A stretch of 64,000 nt of DNA from Dolomedes plantarius (Eukaryota > Arthropoda > Arachnida > Araneae > Dolomedidae), in the NCBI GenBank assembly GCA_907164885.2, contig OU015493.1:122462693-122526692 (forward strand), read 5' to 3'. This document shows, piece after piece, positions 11,154 through 20,666 of the stretch. Position numbers and translations under genes: made by a program. The notes under the pieces are model-generated. The model searched no databases, was not told the DNA's origin, and saw nothing but the letters and a program-made list of their open reading frames with translations. Numbering within the stretch: the first letter of the stretch is position 1; each line of letters begins with the position of its first letter.

Positions 11154-12565
11154 CACTGCTGGCCACTGTAAATGCAACACCCTGGAGGAAACATGCAAAT
11201 AACATGAAATTTACAACATGCATTAGTGGAGGTGAGATATGCAAATGATTAGAATTTCAGCGCAGACGCACATAACACACGCCTGTGGCGCCACTTCAAA
11301 GCTCTATTTAAGGCTTGGAGATTTCGACGATATCAAGTTCGGCAATTGTGTTTTTCTTGTGTTTTTTTCAAAAAAAAACCGATCAATTATGCCTCGTCAA
11401 AAACAGCGATCATCTTTTGATCAAGTATCCGAGTTCGACAGAGGAATGATAGTGGCCTACCGAGATTGTGGATTATCTTTTAGGGAAATCGGTAGTCGTG
11501 TTGGACGAAACCAAACAACTGAAATGCGGATATGTGATCGTTGGATGCAGGAGGGTACGACGGACCGGCGTGTTCGATCGCATCCACCTCAGCGCACCAC
11601 TTCACGTGATGACAGGCAAATTGTGCGCATGGCAGTGACGGATCGCTCAGTCACATCACGAACCATAGCACAGCACATGCAGTCTGTATCACATCATCCA
11701 GTGTCTGCGCGTACCATTCGACGCCGTTTACAGCATAGTGGTCTGTCCGCAAGACGTCCATTGCTTTGTCTACCCTTGACGCAGAACCACAGATGTCTCC
11801 GCCGCCAATGGTGCGATGACAGAAGGATGTGGAAGGCAGAATGGAATGAAATTGTCTTTACTGACGAGTCACGCTTCTGTCTGCAACACCACGATGGTCG
11901 CATTCGAGTCTGGAGACACCGTGAAGAGAGGATGCTGAACAGCTGCGTTATGCACCGCCACACTGGTCCTGCACCGGGTATTATGGTATGGGGCGGTATT
12001 GGATATCACTCTCGCACACCTCTAGTACGCATTGCCGGTACTTTAAACAGCCAGCGCTACATCTCCGAGGTGTTGGAGCCAGTTGTCCTTCCTTACCTTC
12101 AGGGCTTGCCCACAGCCATATTTCAACAGGATAATGCGCGACCACACGTGGCACGCATTGTCCAACGGTTCTTCGTCAATCGCCAGATTGAATTGCTACC
12201 CTGGCCGCCTCGCTCTCCGGATCTTTCGCCGATAGAAAACATGTGGTCCATGGTTGCTCTACGATTGACCCAGATTCCATCCCCAGCTGCCACAGCAGAT
12301 CAACTTTGGCAACGCGTGGAAGCTGCTTGGTCTGCTGTACCCCAAGAACTCATCCAAAGTCTCTTTGAATCAATGCCGAGGCGTGTGGCAGCGGTGATCT
12401 CCAACAATGGCGGCTACTCTGGCTACTGATTTTGGCAGGAACCACACTTCACAGAAGTCTATAAATTTAATCATTTGATACTTGGTCAACATGTTATCTA
12501 CAAAATAAATTTTGTTGTGATATCTCTTGTCTTTCTTGGTGTTGCAATTTGGGTGGCCAGCAGTG
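11154..12565 (+). mobile_element. Tc1-like DNA transposon, copy 1
   Basis: 1412 bp flanked by TA (11152-11153 and 12566-12567). The ends are inverted: CACTGCTGGCCACTG at the left and the inverted form GGTGGCCAGCAGTG at the right, with the match continuing to GCAACACC about 27 bp in. It carries one intact transposase. About 97% of the bases in the body match copy 2 at 26879-28286 by eye. Confidence 0.95.
11389..12429 (+). CDS. Tc1-like transposase, copy 1 (intact)
   Basis: A cut-and-paste transposase of 346 residues, the usual Tc1 length. The start MPRQKQRSS at 11389 is chosen because it matches copy 2. The open frame extends upstream to 11239, but that part reads through the 5' untranslated region. 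Residues 20-110 hold two helix-turn-helix regions (CGLSFREIGSRVGRNQTT is the first recognition part) for binding the terminal repeats. The catalytic triad is D159 (FTDESRF), D248 (QQDNARPH) and E283 (SPIENMW), with 34 residues between the last two, hence DD34E. There is no stop or frameshift, so this copy may be active or only recently silenced. It differs from copy 2 at about 14 residues, and E45 here (V in copy 2) may be a private change. Confidence 0.95.
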   Translation: MPRQKQRSSFDQVSEFDRGMIVAYRDCGLSFREIGSRVGRNQTTEMRICDRWMQEGTTDRRVRSHPPQRTTSRDDRQIVRMAVTDRSVTSRTIAQHMQSVSHHPVSARTIRRRLQHSGLSARRPLLCLPLTQNHRCLRRQWCDDRRMWKAEWNEIVFTDESRFCLQHHDGRIRVWRHREERMLNSCVMHRHTGPAPGIMVWGGIGYHSRTPLVRIAGTLNSQRYISEVLEPVVLPYLQGLPTAIFQQDNARPHVARIVQRFFVNRQIELLPWPPRSPDLSPIENMWSMVALRLTQIPSPAATADQLWQRVEAAWSAVPQELIQSLFESMPRRVAAVISNNGGYSGY

Positions 12566-12567
12566 TA

Positions 12568-13909
12568 TTTGAAATTAATAGATTTATCTTTTACGCATAA
12601 AATGTTTCTTGGTGACTATGATGAATCATTGACATTTTCAGATACTATTCTTCCTTCGTAAACCATTCCTGTGAAACATGTCAATCCATCAAAAACTTTA
12701 TTAATAACAATTTGGTTTCAACATTTTTATAAAATGAACTGTATCCATTAAATAAATAAAAACTGTACTTAAAATATGAAATTCTATAATATTATAAGCA
12801 AATAATTACAAAAAATAAAAAAAAGCGTTCTCCCGTTTTTAATATTCTTCGCAGACTGAAGCATAAATGTATATCGTATAAAAATCATTCTTTTTAATTG
12901 GTCTCTCCCTCGTCCCATTATAGCTACAGTCAGGTACACTGTGAAGTCGGAAACGAGGTGGCTTGTCTCGCAGTGTTAATGGCTTCGTTATGGCATCTGC
13001 TCTTCTGAAACGGCGTCTGTGTGCTAGAACGTGATGCCTCTGATTGGTTTCGTTTGTCTTTCGCAGAGGCGTTCGCCATCGAGGAAATTTTTCCGAAAAT
13101 TCATGTTCTTCGATCATTTTAAAAAGCATTGCAGGATACCGCAACGGGGGCTGGGGAGTAGAAGAAAATGAATGGGTTTCGATGCCATCCATATGTATGC
13201 AATTAAATATGTTTATTACAAGGGAATAATTTTTTGAGTAATTAGAATAGAATGTAAGTTGTAATGCACTTTATTACTTCAAACTCTATAAAAATTTTCA
13301 AGTTATCAAGGAAAATATAATTGAAGAAGTTTAACATGGAATGTTTTTGAGGAAGACAAATACCAGATTTTCTGCTTTTTCCATTTTTTGTATGAATTAA
13401 CAAATTCTCAAAATTTATTTGAATTTTTGTCTGCGTTCTCTTTCTCTTTCTTTTCTTTACCAGATATTCAATTATCTCCAAGGGACTTCATTCCCCAATT
13501 ACGTACCAGAAATGAGGACTGGATTTGTTTTTTTCTCAGTTTTGATTTTTATAATTCTAATTATTTCGACAGATGTAAAATTTGTAACACCTTCGTTTCG
13601 AAATGCAAAACATTTTGCTTGTACTTTAAACGCAGCATATAACTTGAGATGGGCTATAAACTTGTTGAAAGTTTTATTTGTTATAAAACAGTTAGAAGGC
13701 TCCAGGCACAAGGCAGACAAATATTGCGTTAAAGTTAAGAGTTTCCGCAACACAATATTTTTTAAAATTAAGCACATTTTTTTCTTTTGCTGAGAACATA
13801 CCGTTACCTGAGTGCAAAAACTAAGTAAGTCAAAAAAAAATTTTTTTTGAGATATCTGGCTATTTATAGCTAAATTACATAAGAACTAACTGCAATAACT
13901 AGACAACTC
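12568..13909. other. Non-coding interval
   Basis: No recognisable gene. The minus-strand frame 13192-12839 (117 residues, arginine-rich, RRRFRRAD) is somewhat GC-richer than its surroundings and might be a fragment of an unrecognised repeat. The overlapping frames at 13388-13793 are hydrophobic and low-complexity. Confidence 0.5.
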
Positions 13910-13922
13910 ACTTTGCTAACCT

Positions 13923-14277
13923 GTTGTTGCTGTTGCTCATGCCCCTTTATTGGAGGTTCTATTCATCAGGTCCTAATAGGCTAATGGGCTGAAAGGGGCA
14001 GCTCCTGTTTTGAATTAGCACCACAAGGGTCGGAGTCTGACTTGGTTAAATGACCGGTCCCGTAATTTTGAACCGAGTCAAATGAAGAGGCCGGAACACT
14101 TGACCCCGCACCTCCAGAAGTAAATTTGAGAACTTGGAGGGCAATGCAGCCATGACCTATTTTACGTGCCGCAGCCACCATTAGTGAACAAGGCGGTGGA
14201 TTTGCAGCGACGAGCATCGAACCAGGGACGTTCAGATCTCTGGCCCGCTGCTCTTGCCAACTGGGCCACCGCGCCCT
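13923..14277 (-). mobile_element. tRNA-derived SINE, copy 1
   Basis: About 355 bp flanked by a perfect 13-bp target duplication ACTTTGCTAACCT (13910-13922 and 14278-14290). Read on the minus strand it starts with a tRNA-like head containing an A box (TGGCCCAGTTGG) and B box (GGTTCGATGC), the internal RNA polymerase III promoter. It ends in a CAACAACAG-type tail. The same SINE is at 39300-39651. It would move with machinery supplied by a LINE. Confidence 0.9.
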
Positions 14278-14283
14278 ACTTTG

Positions 14284-14382
14284 CTAACCTAACGCCATCT
14301 AGTGTAATAATTGCTTTGGCCTAATGCCATCTAGTGTAATAATTGCTTTGACCTAATGCCATCTAGTGTAATAATTAGACAA
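14284..14382 (+). repeat. Tandem repeat, three units of about 31 bp
   Basis: The unit CTAATGCCATCTAGTGTAAT followed by AATTGCTTTG is repeated three times with few differences. The first unit overlaps the right target duplication of the SINE. Confidence 0.85.
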
Positions 14383-14587
14383 CCAGAACGACGAGTATTT
14401 TCTCACTGCAAGAAGTAGACATCTCAAGATCTTTAAGAACTTGAAGAATCGAGCTACCTAGTTCTTGCATTCAAGTGACGAGTTACTATAGGGGGATTCA
14501 CTCGAAAGAGGTTCAGGATATTCTGTAATAACTCTCTCTAGGACGAAGCAATCTGAATGAAACAACATAAAACGTACTCCTCATTAG

Positions 14588-15130
14588 ATGGCACAACACA
14601 TCACATGGTTCTCGGATAAGGCAGGGTTCCATTTGTTGGGTTATGTTCACTCGCAAAATACTCGTGTATGGGACGCTGAAAATCCCTTTGCCTCTCACCA
14701 GACGCCGCTCCATGATCAAAAAGTTGGTGTGTGGTGCGCGATGTCTCAGTTGCGCATCATAGGCCCATTTTCTTTGACACCACCGTGTGTACCTGGACAT
14801 TTTTGAGCAGTTCGTGAATAAACTGGATGATTGCGAGTTACTGGAAGGTTACCTCCAGCAAGATGGAACAACGTGTCACGCATCGGCGAAGAGCATGGCC
14901 GAAATTGAATCCATCATCGACTACAGGGTAATATCAATTGCCGAATCTAACACCATCAGACTTCTTCCTTTGAGAAAAGTCTATCGGAACAAGCCTCGCA
15001 CTGTGGAAGAAGTTTGAAGAAAAACATCCAACGTGAAATTGCTGATATTCCCCCCCACACCCCCAAAATCCTTGCCAATACGTTCTGGAACATAGAACGT
15101 CGCGTCAAAATGTGTCTGCAGAAAATGTAG
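14588..15130 (+). pseudogene. Tc/mariner transposase C-terminal fragment
   Basis: Two overlapping frames give the catalytic half of a DDE transposase. First come WFSDKAGFHL (first Asp), SQNTRVWDAENP, HDQKVGVWCAMS and IIGPFSL. After a frameshift near 14790 come YLQQDGTTCHAS (second Asp), VYRNKPRTVEEV and, in another frame, NIQREIADI and ERRVKMCLQ, the usual tail of the family. The DNA-binding N-terminus is missing, and the expected DLTP(P/C)DFFLWG block is lost or scrambled. It is non-functional. Confidence 0.85.
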
Positions 15131-15159
15131 ATCTTTTCCAGCATCGCATGTAATGCAAT

Positions 15160-15913
15160 CAGTAGCGTACGCAGAAATTTTCAAAGGGGGGTGTTATAGT
15201 CCAGTCAAATTAGGTTTTCATTTCGCATTATAAGAAGGTGTTGAGATTTTTTTCAGGAATGTGTAGGGGTTGGTCCCCTGAACAACGCCTAATAAAGTCC
15301 CCTCGATTTCAGGCGTCGTGGGGGGGAGGGGGGTCCCAAGGACACTTTATTCAGTTTTCGGCGTTTATCTCGAAAACAGGGTGTCGCACAGAAAATTGTC
15401 AAACTCAAAAATTAAAGCTTATAAAATTCCCTTCCAAATAGTATATTCATGTTTGTACCCAAGTGTTACCGTTTTCGAGATATGAGCCGTTGAATATGAA
15501 AAATTTTCAAAATAAGTGGTAGCGGTTCAGGTATCTCTTCAAACTTCCTCTTCTCTTTCCCCTTCCATTTCTCAGAAAACTCGTGATAGAGAAAGTTGTA
15601 TAGTGAAAGATTTCCTTCAAAAATGTATATAGTTATGCTAATTTATCTTCACCAGGAAAATAGAACGTTTTGAAGTTTAGGGGTACTTTTCAACATTTTG
15701 CTAGTAAAATGCTCGTCACTCAAGTTTCGTTTGCAAAGTCAGAAACTCTCTTAATCACTTTGTATGCTGTTTAATTAGATATGTATAGTATTCACAACCC
15801 ATATAAATAATAAATTATGTATACCAGTACGTATAATGTATATCTCATAATATACAGAAGAACACTTGTAGTACAAAGGAGGAAGTAAGAAAACAAACCA
15901 AAATGTATAAAAG
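15160..15913 (+). repeat. Left long terminal inverted repeat of the 4-kb element
   Basis: From 15196 to 15913 it matches the reverse complement of 18321-19060 with scattered mismatches. The inner end includes the start codon of the cargo gene (AAAATGTATAAAAG at 15901-15913), so promoter and start lie in the repeat. Confidence 0.88.
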
Positions 15914-17832
15914 TGTCACTTTAGCTCAGATTATTTTGAAAAATTTAGATATCACACCGTATGAAAAAGAAGAAGTAGTTCAGTTACTTCAGACCTCAGT
16001 AGAAATTACTCCACAACACATTTCCACAAATACCTCCCTTTCCAGCATTCAGTGGAAATTGAGGAACGAATTGTCACGTCTCAAACGTAATGGGCCAACA
16101 GCAGCTTTGTGGGTCCAGTACTTTGAAATGGTGGTGTTGATGAAAAAATTCATTGCAGCACAGCGCAACTGGGAAGATCATATGATATGCGCCCAACTGA
16201 TGATACCTTACTTTCATGCCAGCGGGAATTTTCATTATGCAAAGTGTACTCACCTATATGTACAACACATACTGGGACTAACAACTCGCCACCTTCAACT
16301 TAATCAGGATTTTATAGATCGTGGATACTTCACTGTCAACAGAACTGGAACACCAATGGCTGGTGTGTGGTCTGACATGGCAATTGAGGTGACACTCATG
16401 TGTGACATGAAGAGTGGAGGAGAATTAACATGTGGGCGAGGCTTTAGTGATTCCGTGTTGGCGAATTCTGTTGGGGGAGCACGCACAGCTACAGCAATAT
16501 GTAGTTCACTTGAAATGTTTTGTGGCGTCCATACTGCAAGAGAAGAACAACATGTTGAGTTTCGAACATCACGCATAACCAGAGATGATCTAGACAGAAG
16601 GAAGCTTGCTCAATGGTTGGCTGATCACCCGCCTTTTGTTAAACGTAATTGTTTGATGTCACTTTCAACGGGTGTAATTGGAACAAGTAACGTCAACTGC
16701 TACCAGGCCTTGGAAATTGGAACCCGCACATTCAGCACTTTTGTTGGAAGGAATTTCTCAGAAGTGAAGCAATCCAAGAAGGACTCAGTCGTACCTTTAG
16801 CTGCGATGAGCAATATGATGAAAGTTAATGATGAGGTAGTGGTGGTAGAGCCTCTGATGCTATTTCAAAGAACTTTGATCACCAGGAAGAAAGAAGGGGA
16901 TGTAGAGGAGTTGCTAACGTACGAGTTAGCCCCATACCCTATGTCTCTATTCGCCGAGGGGATAATGAGAAAAAATCAAAAAGTCAGCACTGTATGATGT
17001 TTTCGCAAAATGTAATCAACTGATCAATGTGAAGAACAATTTCACGGTAATCTATGGTGGCTTCCTGCTTCATAGAGTAAAGTGGAACACCAACACCACC
17101 TTCGCCTCCATCTGCGATCAATATGTATCGTACATAATCAACCATTATGGCAGCAGTTCAGCTGTGATTTTTGATGGTTATGAAGACACGAACTCCACGG
17201 AAAGATACTAACATCATCGGAGAGCAGCAAGTAAAACATCAGTGGATATTGACTTCAATAAGAACATGGTGGCTACTGTTCATCAGTAAAACTTCCTTTC
17301 CAATGAAAGGAGCAAAACCAAGCTCATTACTACGTTATTTCAGGCCTTGGGTGCAAGAAGTATACAGTCTACTACAGCCAAAGGAGATGCTGACTGCAGT
17401 ATTGTCAGAGGTGGGTGGCAAAACACCTCTCATTCAACTGTGGTGATAGTAGATAGGTAAGACCTGCTCGTCTTACTTGTGGCACCCACCCCACTAGACA
17501 CGAATGTGTTTTTCATGAAGGCCGGATGGGGCAACACAGAATACAGGCTCTACACTTCCCAACATCTTCAGGTCTTATCATTCAGCCAGTACATTCTCTT
17601 CATCCATAGTTTCTCAGGATGTGACACTACGTCAGCGATTTATGGTAAAAGGAAAGCAGCAATAGTACAATGTATCCAGTGGTATGACAATGAAACAACA
17701 AACATCGCTAAAGTGTTTTATGACTCCAAATCTTCACCAGGAGACATTGCTGAAGCTGAGGAACGAATGATCCTGCTCATGTTCCAGGCCCCGCCAAATG
17801 AGCATGATCTCAATCACCAAAGGTACATTTAA
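15903..17832 (+). pseudogene. Cargo gene of the 4-kb element: unassigned domain plus FEN1/XPG-like nuclease part
   Basis: I recognise this as a large family of uncharacterised, multi-copy animal proteins, from memory and without a search. The first 364 residues (to 16997) are open and hold conserved patches such as ALWVQYFEMV, IPYFHASGNFHYAK, GGELTCGRGFSDSV and EEQHVEFRTSR, of unknown function. A frameshift in an A-run (about 16976-16982) leads to YGGFLLHRVKW and AVIFDGYE (to 17211). Next, in another frame, comes KGDADCSIVR, then VDR-stop-DLLVLL and finally HSFSGCDTTSAIYGKRKAA (about 17605-17661). The series FDG / GDAD / D-DLL / GCD-GKRKAA matches the acidic-residue spacing of FEN1/XPG flap nucleases. 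At least three frame breaks and two stops make this copy dead. A possible C-terminal remnant (FDLFETFSEV) lies at about 18160-18240, beyond the Tc1 fragment. Confidence 0.75.
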
Positions 17833-17910
17833 TTTTTCTTTGCTCGTACTGACCCCATTAAGAAAATTTAATAATTTATATAATTCTTTAATATTCAATA
17901 ATACGTTATA

Positions 17911-18150
17911 CACTATCTGGCCAAAAGTATCCGGACACCCTCCTAAAGAAGTGGATCTAGCAGGTGGCGTAATTTGATGTGTAACCGAAAGCTATAAATG
18001 TATTGGTAGTGGTTTGTCAGGTCATATTTATGCGTTTGTGAGACGATGAGTAAGTCAAAGGAGCTTCGTGACTTTGATCGTAGTATTATAGTGGGATGCC
18101 ACCTTTGTGGGAAATCAGTTCGTGAAAATTGAGACATTCTACAGAAACTA
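17911..18150 (+). mobile_element. Tc1-like fragment, truncated
   Basis: Begins after TA (17909-17910) with CACTATCTGGCCAAAAGTAT, a typical Tc1 terminal repeat unlike that of the two full copies. At 18046 starts a transposase N-terminus (MSKSKELRDFDRSIIVGCH, HLCGKSV), which stops at about 18130. No right end is seen, so it is a 5' fragment within the 4-kb element. Confidence 0.75.
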
Positions 18151-18320
18151 AAATGATTGTGAAGACTTTGACTTGTTTGAAACATTTTCCGAAGTATCAG
18201 ATTGGCGGCTTTTAATATATAGGAAAGCAGTTGATGAAATAAATTGTATATAATATATTTAATGTAAGTAACTGTTGTTTGAACCTACTTTTGATAACCA
18301 TTTTTTGATTATATGAACAG

Positions 18321-19175
18321 CTTTTATACATTTTGGTTTGTTTTCTTACTTCCTCCTTTGTACTACAAGTGTTCTTCTGTATATTATGAGATATACATTA
18401 TACGTACAGGTATACATAATTTATTATTTATATGGGTTATGGATACTATACGTATCAAATTAAACAGCACACAAAGTGATTAAAAGAGTTTCTGACCTTG
18501 GAAACGAAACTTGAGTGACGAGCATTTTACTAGCAAAATGTTGAAAAGTACCCCTAAACTTCAAAACGTTCTAACTATTTACCTGGTGAAGATAAATTAG
18601 CATAACTATATACATTTTTGAAGGAAATCTTTCGCTATACAACTTTCTCTATCACGAGTTTTCTGAGAAATGGAAGGGGAAAGAGTTAGAGGATGTTTGA
18701 CGAGATACCTGAACCGCTACCACTTTTTTTGAAAATTTTTCGTATTTAACGGCTCATATCTCGAAAACGGTAACACTTGGGTACAAATATGGATATACTA
18801 TTTGGAAGGGAATTTTATAAGCTTTAATTTTTGAGTTTGACAATTTTCTGTGCGACACCCTGTTTTCGAGATAAACGCCGAAAACTGAAAAAAGTGACCT
18901 TTGGACCCCCACCCCACCCCCTACCCCACGGCGCCTGAAATCGAGGGGACTTTATTAGGCGTTGCTCAGGGAACCAACCACCACACATTCCTGAAAAAAT
19001 CTCAACGCCTTCATTTAATGCATGATTCGCCGCCATTTTGAGCTAATTGGACTGGACTATTACTATGAAAGAGTAATTTTGAGCAATCAGTGCAAAGCGT
19101 AAACCTAATTAAATAATGTAATCAGAATCAATGGGGGGGTTATAACCCCCATCAACCCCCTTGCGTACGCCACTG
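18321..19175 (-). repeat. Right long terminal inverted repeat of the 4-kb element
   Basis: Inverted copy of the left arm, starting CTTTTATACATTTTGGTTTG and ending CGCCACTG. It keeps the outer 115 bp, where the left arm has a deletion. The frame 19036-18824 on the minus strand is only this repeat. Confidence 0.88.
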
Positions 19176-19488
19176 AATGCAATCGATTACACATACGTCA
19201 AGGTATGAAGCTTATTAGTTTGGTTCAGATTGCTTCATCCTAGCCAGAGTTATTACAGAATATCCGGGGCCTCTTTAGAGTGAATCACTCTGTATAAAAT
19301 AGTCAGAATTAAGAGACACAAAAAAGAATGTTATTATGGTGATAACATTTCCAGCATTTTAATGCTGAACTCTCTATGCATACCACACTGTTCTTTGATG
19401 ATGATGAAATGATTACTGAATGTGAGTAAATAAAGAAAAATAAAGTTTTCTGTCCCAGTCGCCTTAAAGGATTTTTTTCGCATTAAGT

Positions 19489-20658
19489 GCGATGTTTCCA
19501 ACCTGGGAGGCGCGACTCCCAGGGGAGGCACGGACTATTGCTAGGCGAGGTGCCAAAGCGTTGTAATAAAAAATCAATGTTCATACCATAGTATCTATAA
19601 ATAAAAGAAATAAACCACAATATCTATAAATGGACGAATTTGAGTTGACAACTATCGAAAAAGAAAAATCGATAGAATTGTCATGCGATAGCTCACTAAA
19701 ACAAAAGTTTCAAAATGAAATGATAATTCAATTTTGGATGAATCTTAGTGGAGAGTAGGAATATTTGTATTGCAAAGCAATGCAAGTGCTTCTAGCGTTT
19801 CTAACGTCTTATTTAAGTGAAAACGGGCTTTTCGGCACTGGCTGCAATGAAAACCAAATATCGAACCAGGTTAATAGTCGAGAGGAGATACGAGCGGTAC
19901 TCTCCACCACATTGCCCCAACACTTGATAATATTTGTGCCAATACACAACAACAACCGTCGCATTAAATTTTGATGTGTTAGATGTAGTTTAATTAGTAA
20001 TTTAATATGAAAATAATTACAAGATAAAAATAACTTTTTATATACCATGTTTTTAAATTTTCTGTTGAATCATATAAACTTGACAATTCTATGTATTAAT
20101 TAATACTTTTTTTAAAAAAAATTTTATGAATTTCCCATCAACTTGAAAGAAAATGAAGTTAATTGGAAGTTCACTTGTGTTTAACTTTTCGTTCCCGTAC
20201 CGGCCGATAGATGGCTGCACCAGTCTACAAAGCAAAATTAATTAAAATTAACTGAAAAATTAAATTAATTCTGCTTAAAGAAGGCCAAAAGTATTAAAAT
20301 AATGCATTGTCATCGTGTTCTGAGCTATTCTAAAAGTTTCAAATGTCTAGCTAGTCGGGAAGTTAGTGAAAAATCGATTGCAAGATTTGAACTGGACAAA
20401 CACACACACACACACAAATACACAATCACACAAACAAACAAGATAACGAGTTAATAAAAACATGCAAAATCTTGTTATTATTCTGTTAATTGTAGGTTTC
20501 ATTTTTTTTGTAATATAGTTATTATTATTTAAAGTGTCCATATTATTATATCTATTAAAAGATAGGGAGGCGCGCAGGTTTTTTTTTTTTTTTAGGGAGG
20601 CGCGGAAAAAAAATTATTTTTTAGGGAGGCGTAGTAACATAAAGGTTGGAAACCGCTG
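19489..20658. mobile_element. Non-autonomous hAT element
   Basis: 1170 bp between 8-bp duplications CATTAAGT (19481-19488 and 20659-20666). The right end reads inward CAGCGGTTTCCAACC and the left end GCGATGTTTCCAACC. These match the CAGYGGTTCCCAACC style of Charlie-like hAT elements. GGGAGGCGCG motifs recur near both ends. No transposase frame is present inside. An (AC)n run is at about 20400-20418. Confidence 0.85.
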
Positions 20659-20666
20659 CATTAAGT

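Larger units (their letters stand above)
15160..19175 (+). mobile_element. 4.0-kb DNA element with long inverted repeats and 8-bp target duplication
   Basis: The ends are CAGTAGCGTACGCA (15160) and TGCGTACGCCACTG (to 19175), flanked on both sides by the 8-bp duplication AATGCAAT (15152-15159 and 19176-19183). Inverted repeats of about 0.7 kb run inward to 15913 and 18321. The left arm lacks about 80 bp near its outer end. The outer CAG and the 8-bp duplication fit hAT-type insertion. The cargo, however, is not a hAT transposase but a gene with an unassigned conserved domain and a FEN1/XPG-like nuclease part. It lies within a mariner-type element and itself carries a Tc1 fragment (17911-18150). 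Confidence 0.85.
14489..19292 (+). mobile_element. Tc1/mariner-type element, dead, host of the 4-kb insertion
   Basis: Inverted ends (left GGATTCACTCGAAAGAGG, right CCTCTTTAGAGTGAATCAC) extend about 75 bp inward, including GGATATTCTGTAATAACTC, and are flanked by TA. Removing the insertion 15160-19175 and one target duplication leaves about 780 bp, so the element is also internally deleted. Only the C-terminal half of its transposase remains. Confidence 0.85.

Noticed and set aside
11694..11963. 89-residue minus-strand frame, repeated at 27415-27684
   Set aside because: Antisense shadow of the Tc1 transposase, present in both copies only because the elements are copies.
12839..13192. Arginine-rich 117-residue minus-strand frame considered as a gene
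   Set aside because: No domain, no supporting splice or promoter context, and a hydrophobic low-complexity end. Kept only as a note in the interval entry.
16304..16576. 90-residue minus-strand frame
   Set aside because: Antisense to the cargo gene of the 4-kb element.
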